Assembly (NCBI GenBank): GCA_002469805.1
Contig: DKNW01000081.1
Span: forward strand, 1-10,316
Reading direction: 5' to 3'
Source: Rhodobiaceae bacterium UBA7378
GTDB taxonomy: Bacteria; Pseudomonadota; Alphaproteobacteria; RS24
Length of the DNA stretch: 10,316 bases
Shown here: positions 1 through 6,757 of the stretch, in pieces
How the letters are laid out: every line of letters begins with the position of its first letter
Position numbering within the stretch: the stretch's first letter is position 1
Position numbers and translations under genes: made by a program
Notes under the pieces: generated by a model
What the model saw: the letters and a program-made list of their open reading frames with translations, nothing else
Database searches by the model: none
What the model was told of the DNA's origin: nothing

Positions 1-260
1 TCGGTTTTGCCGCAATATTCGACAATGTGTGTCTCGACAATCGGCAGGCGCGACAGGGTCGCGACGCCGTGATAGCCCTTAATGCCGTTTTTCGCGATAA
101 ATTTGTAGCCCAGCTTGTTAAACTGTTTCTCAGGAAAACTGTCATTGGGACATTTGGTTTCCTGCAGGCAGATCACGTCGGGGGCCACATCGCTAATGAG
201 TTTTTCAACCAATGGTGCGCGCAGGCGAACCGAATTAATGTTCCATGAGATCACGCGCAT
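1..260 (-). CDS. xth: Exodeoxyribonuclease III, 5' part (runs off the left edge)
   Basis: This is the first 86 codons of an exonuclease III / AP endonuclease. The family nicks DNA 5' of abasic sites and degrades duplex DNA 3'-to-5' in base-excision repair in the cytoplasm. I translated the minus strand by eye. The protein opens MRVISWNINSVRLR, the hallmark N-terminus of the EEP nuclease fold with its metal-associated Asn, and goes on to DVICLQETKC, where the Glu is the family's metal-binding residue. It continues through a stretch typical of the family (GYHGVATLSRLPI). The catalytic Asp/His residues of the C-terminal half lie outside the window. The ATG is at 260 and is preceded by a purine-rich AGAAAGG about 11 nt upstream, a usable but long-spaced ribosome binding site. 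The gene follows the unknown ORF by 47 bp on the same strand and is probably the tail of the dapC-ftsK-lolA transcript. Identification is confident; completeness cannot be judged. Confidence 0.93.
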   Translation of the reverse strand, partial: MRVISWNINSVRLRAPLVEKLISDVAPDVICLQETKCPNDSFPEKQFNKLGYKFIAKNGIKGYHGVATLSRLPIVETHIVEYCGKT

Positions 261-282
261 GAGAATTTTTGCCTTTCTCTTT

Positions 283-322
283 CTGGATTAGAAAACATTG
301 AGCTGCATTAGAAAATATTGAG
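283..322. repeat. Two-copy 20-bp tandem duplication at a gene end
   Basis: Positions 283-302 and 303-322 are consecutive copies of a 20-bp unit with 18 of 20 bases identical (they differ at 286/306 and 296/316). The right copy contains the last codons and TAA stop of the unknown protein. The left copy lies wholly in the 47-bp gap before xth. The unit is not a multiple of three, so the duplication did not lengthen the protein in frame. It looks like a local slippage event. Confidence 0.85.
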
Positions 323-982
323 AGTTTGCCCCGTGAGGGTCAGCGGCCAGCGACCCGCCGCAAACAAGCGATATTTCAGCATGAGCGGATGGGCGAGAAT
401 ATCCGGCATTGCTTCCGCGTCTCCATCAACGTCGTCATGAAGGGCTTCCCCGCCACCCGCCGCTAGAACCAACGCTGCGCCATACGCCGCTTGCTGGCCC
501 GCACCGACGGCCAAATCGATCACATGGTCGGGCAACTCGTCCGCCATATAAAGGGCTTCCTCAGCCATTTCGTGCAGCGTTTCGGATAATTGCGCCGCCA
601 GATGCGCGAGCAACACGCCAAGCCCCTCCTCGCTAACCCGTGTCAGCGCAGCATCGACAAGAGCCGCACGCAGCTGCTCTTCGGCTTCCCAACCGGCGCT
701 GTTTATGTCGAGCGACAGGGCCGCATCCAACGCGTCGTCCCAATTCATCATCGGCGCCGCCTCGGCATCGGGATAGCCCAGCCCGTCAAGATAGCCCTGC
801 GCCAGTGATTTGATTGACGGATCGAGCGCCTCGCCCAGTTCGGTAAACCATGGCTGGCGACACGCTTCGTCAGCGAAGCTGCGCAACACGGCCAAAGTTG
901 GGATTTCAGCCTCGAGCGCATTCAAGCTTTCGGCATCGGGTTGCCAGTCACCGTCGTCGGATGGGAAATCTCCAGCGGTCAT
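308..982 (-). CDS. Acidic alanine-rich protein of unknown function, 224 aa
   Basis: I do not recognise this protein and assign no function. It is 224 residues, rich in Ala, Leu, Asp and Glu, and clearly acidic, with no signal peptide and no convincing membrane span; the most hydrophobic stretch (about residues 156-178) is Gly/Ala-rich and moderately polar. Residues 85-150 look largely alpha-helical. The C-terminus is more basic and aromatic (HPLMLKYRLFAAGRWPL, about 198-214) and could be a conserved signature. Its ATG at 982 overlaps the lolA stop by 4 nt (ATGA), the classic arrangement for translational coupling, so it is a real gene rather than a chance ORF. It sits between lolA and xth in the same transcriptional direction. 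Cytoplasmic location is an inference from the lack of an export signal. The stop at 308-310 lies in a 20-bp tandem duplication. Confidence 0.8.
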   Translation of the reverse strand: MTAGDFPSDDGDWQPDAESLNALEAEIPTLAVLRSFADEACRQPWFTELGEALDPSIKSLAQGYLDGLGYPDAEAAPMMNWDDALDAALSLDINSAGWEAEEQLRAALVDAALTRVSEEGLGVLLAHLAAQLSETLHEMAEEALYMADELPDHVIDLAVGAGQQAAYGAALVLAAGGGEALHDDVDGDAEAMPDILAHPLMLKYRLFAAGRWPLTLTGQTLNIF

Positions 983-1659
983 TCGTCTTTAGCCTCAGCA
1001 TGAAATTCATCGATATAAAATTTATCTTCGGGCAGGCGATCATGCGCCATCACATTGTGCAACCATACCGTGCTGTTCTGCCCCTGTATATCGCTGAGCC
1101 GCCAGCCCTGCAAAGCAAGCGTTGTGGCATCGAAAACCAAAACCAAACGCCCAGGAATGTCGCCATCAGGGTCGCGCAATATGGCTTCGACGGTTTCGCC
1201 GACATTGCGTAATTCTTGTAACTGATCGGGCTGTATGCGGGGCGTGCGACCATCAACCAGAAGTCGCAAGGGGGTCGCCGAAACGGGATAGCGGTCGGCT
1301 TCCCCGCCTTGGCGCTCTTGCACCACCAACCAATTACCGCGCAAGGTGACAACGCTTTGTGCGCCGCTTGTATAAACGAAGCGAAAACGATCAGGCAGCG
1401 CGAGCAAAAAATCCCCGGCCAGCGATGGCCCGCCCGGCGATGTTTGAACAAACTGACCCGACAGATCCTGCATTTTGGCAAGCGCGGCATTGATGTCGGC
1501 AAGGTCGGCACCGCGTACCGGCGCGACGCCCATCACGAACAGGAAACCGATTATAAATGGCCGCCATCCAGTACGAAAAGCAGCGCGGTTACGCAGCAAG
1601 CTGGCAGGCCACACGAAACGCATAAACCAGCCACAAAACTTGGGTTTTTTAAGGGTCAT
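979..1659 (-). CDS. lolA: Outer-membrane lipoprotein carrier protein LolA
   Basis: This is a LolA-family periplasmic chaperone, which takes lipoproteins from the LolCDE exporter and ferries them across the periplasm to the outer membrane. The mature part shows the family pattern: DINAALAKMQDLSGQFVQTSPGG near residues 55-77, then GDFLLALPDRFRFVY (82-96), the start of the half-barrel where short hydrophobic-aromatic strands form the lipid-binding cavity. A later strand pair includes RLVLVFD and LQGWRLSD (171-190). An export signal is present, with hydrophobic core PFIIGFLFVMGV and likely cleavage near residues 50-51 (VRG/A). The n-region before it is unusually long, about 33 residues, so the true start could be an internal Met (residue 13). 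The upstream ribosome binding site for the ATG at 1659 is weak, which fits coupling to ftsK ending 2 nt upstream. It overlaps the next gene by 4 nt. The 226-aa length is near family norm once the long leader is removed. Confidence 0.88.
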   Translation of the reverse strand: MTLKKPKFCGWFMRFVWPASLLRNRAAFRTGWRPFIIGFLFVMGVAPVRGADLADINAALAKMQDLSGQFVQTSPGGPSLAGDFLLALPDRFRFVYTSGAQSVVTLRGNWLVVQERQGGEADRYPVSATPLRLLVDGRTPRIQPDQLQELRNVGETVEAILRDPDGDIPGRLVLVFDATTLALQGWRLSDIQGQNSTVWLHNVMAHDRLPEDKFYIDEFHAEAKDE

Positions 1660-1661
1660 GG

Positions 1662-4109
1662 TTAATGTTTCCCGACCAAAATTTCGCGTTTACCAGCATG
1701 GTTCGGCGCGCTGATAACGCCTTCTTCTTCCATCTGCTCAATCAGCCGCGCGGCGCGGTTATATCCGATCTGCAAACGCCGCTGTACGTAGCTGGTCGAT
1801 GCGCGCCCATCGCGCGTCACGATTGCAACCGCCTGGTCGTATAGGCTGTCTCCCGATGACGCACCGCCATCAATCGCGCCCTCCTCTTGTTCGGTTGTTA
1901 CTTGTTCAACATATTCTGGCGCGCCCTGACGCTTCAAGAACCGGACAACTTTTTCCACTTCGCCGTCTGATACGAACGGGCCATGCACGCGTTGGATACG
2001 GCCACCGCCGCCCATGTAAAGCATATCGCCCTGCCCCAGCAATTGTTCGCCACCCTGCTCACCCAATACGGTGCGGCTGTCGATTTTAGATGTGACCTGA
2101 AACGAAATGCGACTTGGAAAATTCGCCTTAATGGTGCCGGTAATCACATCAACAGATGGGCGCTGTGTCGCAGTGATGAGATGCACACCCGCTGCCCGCG
2201 CCATTTGCGCAAGCCGCTGAACAGCGTTTTCTATTTCCTTGCCCGCGACCATCATGAGGTCAGCCATTTCATCAACCACGACAATAATAAAGGGCAGGCT
2301 TTCCGGCTCGATTACTTCTTCTTCAAAAATCGCCTCGCCCGTATCGGCATCAAACCCGGTCTGTACGCGGCGCGATAATTGCTCGCCCGTGCGTCGCGCC
2401 TCAGCCATGCGCTCATTAAAACCATCAATGTTTCGCACGCCGATTTTCGCCATTTTGCGGTAACGATTTTCCATCTCCTGCACCACCCATTTCAGTGCAA
2501 CAACCGCCTTTTTGGGTTCGGTAACCACTGGTGCCAGCAAATGCGGAATGCCGTCATATACCGATAATTCCAGCATTTTCGGATCGACCAAGATTAATCG
2601 GCATTGCTCGGGCGAGAGCCGGTACAAAATAGAAAGGATCATGGTGTTGATACCGACCGACTTACCAGACCCTGTGGTGCCTGCAACCAGGAGGTGTGGC
2701 ATTTTGGAAAGATCGGCCATCACCGGCTCGCCGCCAATGTCTTTGCCGAGCGCCAGTGTAAGTTTGCCTTTGGCACCTTCGAAGTCAGCACTTGCGAGCA
2801 GTTCGCGCAGGCTTACCAGCTCGCGCGTCGCGTTGGGTAATTCGATGCCAATGACATTGGCACCCGGCACGGGTGCGACACGGCAGCTAATGGCACTCAT
2901 CGAACGCGCAATATCGTCAGCCAAACCAACGACCCGCGACGAGCGCACACCGGCAGCTGGCTCCAACTCGTAAAGCGTGACGACGGGGCCAGGACGCACG
3001 CGCCCGATTTTGCCGCGAATACCAAAGTCGCCCAGTACGGTTTCCAGCAAACGGGCATTGGCTTCAAGCGCATCCTTGCTGAGGTCGCGCGACTGGCGCG
3101 CCGGGCGGTGCTCGGTTAGCAAACGCAATGGCGGCAACTCAAACGGGGTCGATGCATCAAAACTCAAGCTTGTCTGCGCCTCACGCGTAACCCGACTGCC
3201 GCGCCGCGGCGCCGTTTTCTTATCATCAACCTGAATACCGGAACCAGCCGGTTCCCCGGGGGTTTTCGGCATGCCAGCATCCAGCTCGGTTGTGACATTT
3301 GTGTTTGATCCTGCCGTGTCACCCCGCGATGCCCCGGCAAGCGGCGCGAGCTCATCGCCGGAGGAAACGCGCCGTCTGAGCGCCGCGATCGGCGATAGCA
3401 GGGACGATACCTGTTCGGTGAATGTGCCTGCCGCAATCGCGCGAAGGCGATTGACGGGCAGCGCGCTATAGTTGCGCAGTGCGCGCGCATGGCGTGGCAG
3501 GTGACGCACTGCCTTAACCGCAAGCCAGCTATAACGCGCGGCGCTTTTAAACCACCCCGCAGCGACCAGCGCGAGAATGAGCGCGAGCCCCACTCCCGCA
3601 ACCGCGATAGACACAGCCACTGGCGACGCGGGTGCGATGCTTGCCATATCGAGAAGCGGCTGGACCGCGTGCGCCTGAATTTGGCCGAGCGCACCGCCTG
3701 GGAAAGGAGCATTAGCATTTGGTCCCGGCGAGGTCAGCCCCAGAGCCCCCGCACCGAGCAGAACAGAAATGAGAGCCAGCCCGCGCCTCAGCAAAGGACG
3801 AGGCAACGAGGTACGCTTAACACTGCGCCACGCACCGGCGGCCAGCGGTAGACCGGCGAGCCACACGGCATGCCCGAGCATTTGCAGCGAAAAATCAGCA
3901 AAGGCTGCCCCCCAGAAACCAAGCCAGTTCCGTACCGGCCCATCGGTCGCCACATTGAAACTACTATCGGCGGGATTGTGGCTTACAAGCGCAAGCCCCG
4001 CGAGACCAAGCGCGACCAGCCCCACAAAACCAAACAGTTGGCGCATGCGCGGCGCAGCCGCATCTCCAATGCGGGCTAAACTTGCACGCAAGCGCTGCAC
4101 GAGACCCAT
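1662..4109 (-). CDS. ftsK: DNA translocase FtsK (FtsK/SpoIIIE family)
   Basis: This is the 815-residue septal DNA pump that clears and aligns chromosome termini at division and activates XerCD recombination at dif. The N-terminal domain has four hydrophobic spans (about 25-43, 68-93, 109-126, 163-186), anchoring it to the inner membrane at the septum. A short variable linker follows (about 190-330), rich in Arg, Ser and Gly. The motor has an alpha subdomain, then a RecA-like core with Walker A GTTGSGKS at 477-484 and Walker B ending in VVVDE (Asp 613). The C-terminal gamma winged helix (about 753-812, with QRRLQIGYNRAARLIEQM) recognises polar DNA signals in the family. All expected parts are present, so it looks functional; the length is typical for alphaproteobacteria. 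The ATG at 4109 shares one base with the dapC stop (TAATG), implying coupled translation. lolA starts 2 nt after its stop. Confidence 0.97.
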   Translation of the reverse strand: MGLVQRLRASLARIGDAAAPRMRQLFGFVGLVALGLAGLALVSHNPADSSFNVATDGPVRNWLGFWGAAFADFSLQMLGHAVWLAGLPLAAGAWRSVKRTSLPRPLLRRGLALISVLLGAGALGLTSPGPNANAPFPGGALGQIQAHAVQPLLDMASIAPASPVAVSIAVAGVGLALILALVAAGWFKSAARYSWLAVKAVRHLPRHARALRNYSALPVNRLRAIAAGTFTEQVSSLLSPIAALRRRVSSGDELAPLAGASRGDTAGSNTNVTTELDAGMPKTPGEPAGSGIQVDDKKTAPRRGSRVTREAQTSLSFDASTPFELPPLRLLTEHRPARQSRDLSKDALEANARLLETVLGDFGIRGKIGRVRPGPVVTLYELEPAAGVRSSRVVGLADDIARSMSAISCRVAPVPGANVIGIELPNATRELVSLRELLASADFEGAKGKLTLALGKDIGGEPVMADLSKMPHLLVAGTTGSGKSVGINTMILSILYRLSPEQCRLILVDPKMLELSVYDGIPHLLAPVVTEPKKAVVALKWVVQEMENRYRKMAKIGVRNIDGFNERMAEARRTGEQLSRRVQTGFDADTGEAIFEEEVIEPESLPFIIVVVDEMADLMMVAGKEIENAVQRLAQMARAAGVHLITATQRPSVDVITGTIKANFPSRISFQVTSKIDSRTVLGEQGGEQLLGQGDMLYMGGGGRIQRVHGPFVSDGEVEKVVRFLKRQGAPEYVEQVTTEQEEGAIDGGASSGDSLYDQAVAIVTRDGRASTSYVQRRLQIGYNRAARLIEQMEEEGVISAPNHAGKREILVGKH

Positions 4110-5311
4110 TATGCGGCCCCTTTCGCAGCAGATACAATGTTGTCAATCCCGTCTTTTAAGCGTTGGAGCGCGGCGACCATGGCGTCTTGTTCTTCGACCA
4201 AAGCAACACGGATAAATTCTGAACCGAGCACCGCGCCATCAGTCCCCGGGCGGGCAAGATAGGCACCAGGCAATACGCGGACACCATGCGCGGCCCATAA
4301 ATGGCGAGCCGCCGCCACGCCATCGCCAACATTGAGCCATAGAAAAAACCCGCCAGCAGGCCTGTAAAAATCGTTATCAGTGCCAAAAATTGATGCAGCC
4401 GCATCGAATTTCTGACGATATTTTTGCCTGTTTTCATCGACATGGGCGTCATCCGACCATGCCAACGCCGCCGCCGCCTGCACTGCCAAGGGCGATTGCG
4501 GGCCAGCGATACCGCGCAAATCCGCCATCGCCTGCATGGGCGCACGGCCCCCAGCACAAAAGCCTGACCGGAGGCCCGGCAGGTTCGAGCGCTTGGACAG
4601 CGAATGAAAAACCATGACCGGCATGTCATCATCGCTTGCAGCCTGCATCACTTCCAGCGCTGAGGCTGGCGCAGCCGTGTCGTATATTTCAGCATAACAT
4701 TCATCGACGAGGAGCAGAAAATTATGCGCGCGCGCAAGCGCAACCAGACGCGCAAGATAGGTAGCGTCCGCGACTGCACCCTGCGGATTGGCGGGCGAAC
4801 AGAAATAAAACGCCTGCGTCCGGTCCAGCGTGTCTGTGTCGAGCGCATCAAGATCAGGCAAATAACCTGTCGCCGCGGTCGCTGGCAAATAGACCGGCGT
4901 TGCTCCAGCCGCCAAAGCTGCGGCGGCATAAACCTGATAAAAAGGGTTCGGCATCATCACGAGGCCACCTTCTTTTTGCGGGGCGATCTGGGCCGCCAGG
5001 AACAAGCCCTCACGGGTGCCATTGAGGGGCAATATCTGTGACGTCTCCGCCAGCAAGTCCGGCGACACGTCAAATCGCCGCGACAGCCACCCCGAAACCG
5101 CAATGCGCCAATCAGCGGTGCCGCCAATGGGCGGATATTTTCCGTAGCTGTCCGACGCCGCAGATAAGGCCGCCAGCACATGTGGTGGTGGCGCGTGGCG
5201 CGGCTCCCCGATCGCCAGCGAAACCGGTGCTTGCGCCGGCGTCACATCATCCAACAACGCCCGCAACCGGACGAAGGGCGAGGGCGGCAGGGCGCCGAAG
5301 CGATCTGGCAT
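4109..5311 (-). CDS. dapC: Class I/II PLP aminotransferase, probable succinyldiaminopimelate aminotransferase
   Basis: This 400-aa fold-type I PLP enzyme best matches, from memory, DapC, which transaminates N-succinyl-2-amino-6-ketopimelate with glutamate in the lysine/meso-diaminopimelate pathway in the cytoplasm. Visible motifs: SPFVRLRALL and SLAIGEPRH near the N-terminus, LPLNGTREGLF (94-104), PNPFYQVY (121-128), CSPANPQGA (171-179, with the Asn that contacts PLP and Q in place of the usual T), DECYAEIY (203-210, Asp to the pyridine N), the PLP lysine in HSLSKRSNLPGLRSG (Lys 240) and substrate-carboxylate Arg in FIRVALV (Arg 368). The HSLSKRSNLPGLRSG string is strongly DapC-like, but related aminotransferases of other specificity cannot be excluded. 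I chose the ATG at 5311, with GGAGG 5 nt upstream, over an in-frame TTG four codons earlier that overlaps that site. It leads the ftsK-lolA cluster, and an intrinsic terminator abuts its ribosome binding site. Confidence 0.88.
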   Translation of the reverse strand: MPDRFGALPPSPFVRLRALLDDVTPAQAPVSLAIGEPRHAPPPHVLAALSAASDSYGKYPPIGGTADWRIAVSGWLSRRFDVSPDLLAETSQILPLNGTREGLFLAAQIAPQKEGGLVMMPNPFYQVYAAAALAAGATPVYLPATAATGYLPDLDALDTDTLDRTQAFYFCSPANPQGAVADATYLARLVALARAHNFLLLVDECYAEIYDTAAPASALEVMQAASDDDMPVMVFHSLSKRSNLPGLRSGFCAGGRAPMQAMADLRGIAGPQSPLAVQAAAALAWSDDAHVDENRQKYRQKFDAAASIFGTDNDFYRPAGGFFLWLNVGDGVAAARHLWAAHGVRVLPGAYLARPGTDGAVLGSEFIRVALVEEQDAMVAALQRLKDGIDNIVSAAKGAA

Positions 5312-5316
5312 AGGTA

Positions 5317-5321
5317 CCTCC
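5317..5321 (-). promoter_or_regulatory. Ribosome binding site that fixes the dapC start
   Basis: A perfect GGAGG lies 5 nt before the ATG at 5311. It overlaps the alternative in-frame TTG (5323), which therefore cannot be the main start. The site is immediately adjacent to the U-tract of the upstream terminator, with no base between them. Confidence 0.85.
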
Positions 5322-5359
5322 AAAAAAGCCCGCGAAGGCTTGCGCGCTTCACGGGCTTT
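5322..5359 (-). terminator. Strong intrinsic terminator after amtB, directly before dapC
   Basis: On the minus-strand transcript, bases 5359-5347 pair with 5337-5325 to give a 13-bp stem with a single G-U wobble (5351/5333) and a 9-nt loop. It is GC-rich in the middle and ends in AAA/UUU. Six consecutive U follow (5327-5322, partly in the stem). This is a textbook rho-independent terminator for minus-strand transcription; the plus-strand version has only three T, so it is directional. It should end amtB transcripts about 100 nt after the amtB stop. Because the U-tract touches the dapC GGAGG, it also sits in any dapC leader. Confidence 0.85.
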
Positions 5360-5378
5360 GTGCGAATCAGCCTGCCCT

Positions 5379-5408
5379 ACACTACCGCGTCTTTCGCGTG
5401 GCGGTCAA
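5379..5408 (-). promoter_or_regulatory. Possible promoter for the dapC-ftsK-lolA cluster
   Basis: On the minus strand TTGACC (5408-5403) is 18 nt from TAGTGT (5384-5379). The -35 is good (5 of 6 to TTGACA), the -10 poor (3 of 6), which is not unusual for alphaproteobacteria. The start point would be near 5372, giving a leader of about 60 nt that contains the whole terminator hairpin. It is the only candidate I can see in the 150-bp gap. Confidence 0.35.
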
Positions 5409-5419
5409 AGCAGCTTTGG

Positions 5420-5445
5420 AAATCCGGCCAGATTAATCCAGATTT
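5420..5445 (-). other. Small inverted repeat in the amtB-dapC gap
   Basis: In the minus-strand RNA AAAUCUGG (5445-5438) can pair with CCGGAUUU (5427-5420) across a 10-nt loop, with one G-U pair. There is no U-tract, so it is unlikely to be a terminator. It could be a 3'-end stabilising hairpin of amtB mRNA or an operator upstream of the candidate dapC promoter; the sequence does not decide. Confidence 0.4.
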
Positions 5446-5462
5446 GACTAACCGAAGCCTGT

Positions 5463-6680
5463 CTAGCCAAGGCCTGCTTCCGGGCGGGATGCAACTTTAT
5501 GGATCGACAAATCAGCACCGATCACTTCCTCTTCCTCGGTCAACCGAATACCCATCACGGCCTTGAGGCCGCCATAGATAATAAAGCCGCAAATGAGCGC
5601 GAAGCCACACCCGACCACCGTGCCGACAAGCTGCGCAGCAAAACTCACGCCGCCGAGACCGCCAAGCGCTTCGGCACCGAAAATGCCCGCAGCGAGACCG
5701 CCCCACGCACCTGCCAGACCGTGCAGCGGCCAAACACCCAGCACATCATCAATTTTCAACCGTTCCTGACACATAACGAAGAAGTAGACAAACAAAACAC
5801 CGGCAATGGCACCAGTTACCAGCGAGCCGACCGGATGCATCACATCAGACCCGGCACAAACGGCAACCAGCCCAGCCAGCGCCCCATTATGAACAAAACC
5901 CGGGTCCGCGCGCCCAACGATGAGCGCCGCTAAAATGCCCCCAACCATCGCCATTAGTGAATTGACCGCCACCAAACCGGAGACGCCTTCCAGCGATTGT
6001 GCGCTGACCACGTTAAAGCCGAACCAGCCAATGCATAGCAGCCAGCTACCCAATGCCAGCCATGGAATGGAGGAGGGCGGGAAGGCCGTGCCGCGTTCGC
6101 CATAGCGCCCTTTGCGCGCGCCGAGCGTGATAACCGCCGCCAGTGCCAGCCACCCACCCACGCCGTGCACGACAACCGACCCGGCAAAGTCGTGGAAACT
6201 CGCCCCGAAGTTTGCCTCAAGCCATGTTTGAAAACCGAAATTACCGTTCCAAATCATTCCTTCGAAAAGCGGATAAACCACAGCAACAATCGCGCCCGAC
6301 GCCAGCAATTGTGGCAAAAACCGCGCGCGCTCTGCAATACCGCCGGAAATAATAGCGGGAATGGCAGCCGCGAATGTCAACAAAAAGAAAAACTTGATCA
6401 GCGTCAGACCTTGCGGGCCATACGCTTCCGCCTCGCCATTGCCGCTTATGACCGAGGCACCTGCCAGAAAATCCACCCCATAGGCCACGCCATAGCCGAT
6501 AAAGAAATAGGCGATTGTCGACATAGCGAAATCGGAAATGATCTTAACCATGGCATTAACCTGGTTTTTCTCGCGCACGGTCCCAACTTCCAGAAACGCA
6601 AAACCGGCATGCATCGCGAACACGAGAATCGCGCCCATGAGCAAAAAGAAGACGTCGCCGCCCACAATATTATTTTCCAT
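5463..6680 (-). CDS. amtB: Ammonium transporter, Amt family
   Basis: This 405-aa protein is an inner-membrane ammonium channel of the Amt/Mep/Rh family, normally a trimer of 11-helix subunits conducting NH4+/NH3 and gated by PII proteins. Both pore histidines are present in their signatures: HDFAGSVVVHGVGG (Asp 164, His 172) and VWPLHGLAGAWGG (His 320). Other family stretches are FLEVGTVREKNQVNAMVKI (30-48) and ISGGIAERARF (111-121). There is no cleavable signal peptide: the N-terminus MENNIVGGDVFFLLMGAILVF goes straight into helix 1, unlike the signal-peptide-bearing E. coli AmtB. The length is normal for this shorter type. I chose the ATG at 6680 (GAGGGAG 9 nt upstream) over an in-frame TTG six codons earlier that overlaps the ribosome site. 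No glnK (PII) gene is adjacent, although the two are commonly paired. It has its own promoter region upstream and a strong terminator downstream, so it is probably monocistronic. Confidence 0.95.
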   Translation of the reverse strand: MENNIVGGDVFFLLMGAILVFAMHAGFAFLEVGTVREKNQVNAMVKIISDFAMSTIAYFFIGYGVAYGVDFLAGASVISGNGEAEAYGPQGLTLIKFFFLLTFAAAIPAIISGGIAERARFLPQLLASGAIVAVVYPLFEGMIWNGNFGFQTWLEANFGASFHDFAGSVVVHGVGGWLALAAVITLGARKGRYGERGTAFPPSSIPWLALGSWLLCIGWFGFNVVSAQSLEGVSGLVAVNSLMAMVGGILAALIVGRADPGFVHNGALAGLVAVCAGSDVMHPVGSLVTGAIAGVLFVYFFVMCQERLKIDDVLGVWPLHGLAGAWGGLAAGIFGAEALGGLGGVSFAAQLVGTVVGCGFALICGFIIYGGLKAVMGIRLTEEEEVIGADLSIHKVASRPEAGLG

Positions 6681-6713
6681 TTTCAAAGACTCCCTCAATG
6701 ATATAGTTGACTA

Positions 6714-6747
6714 GCAAGAATTATACCGAGGCACGATTGACTTCCAA
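6714..6747 (-). promoter_or_regulatory. amtB promoter region: overlapping sigma-70-type and sigma-54-like elements
   Basis: On the minus strand a perfect TATAAT (6725-6720) lies 16 nt after TTGGAA (6747-6742; 4 of 6 to TTGACA). The same bases form a sigma-54-like element, CGGTATAATTCTTGCT, with GG (6727-6726) and GC (6715-6714) exactly 10 nt apart and a good TTGCT -12 box; the -24 half is weaker, having GG but not TGGCAC. Starts near 6713 or 6702 would give a leader of 20-35 nt ending in the GAGGGAG site. Nitrogen-regulated sigma-54 control of amt genes is known elsewhere; that it applies here is an inference. A sequence close to the IHF consensus (one mismatch) is at 6745-6757. Confidence 0.55.
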
Positions 6748-6757
6748 GCGCCTGATT

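Noticed and set aside
1983..2378. Long plus-strand frames antisense to ftsK (also 3489-3851 and 3769-4215)
   Set aside because: They are frames opposite a fully conserved ftsK with all motifs intact. They lack family resemblance and ribosome sites.
3164..3718. 184-codon minus-strand frame inside ftsK
   Set aside because: It is an out-of-frame overlap in the GC-rich linker and membrane-domain region of ftsK, with Arg/Ser-rich noise-like translation.
5309..5323. TTG start for the dapC gene at 5323
   Set aside because: The TTG overlaps the GGAGG ribosome site. The ATG at 5311 has ideal 5-nt spacing.
6678..6698. TTG start for amtB at 6698
   Set aside because: It overlaps the GAGGGAG ribosome site, which serves the ATG at 6680.
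6165..6701. 178-codon plus-strand frame antisense to amtB
   Set aside because: The minus strand encodes a complete Amt channel here. This frame covers the amtB start and ribosome site, and its translation resembles no protein.
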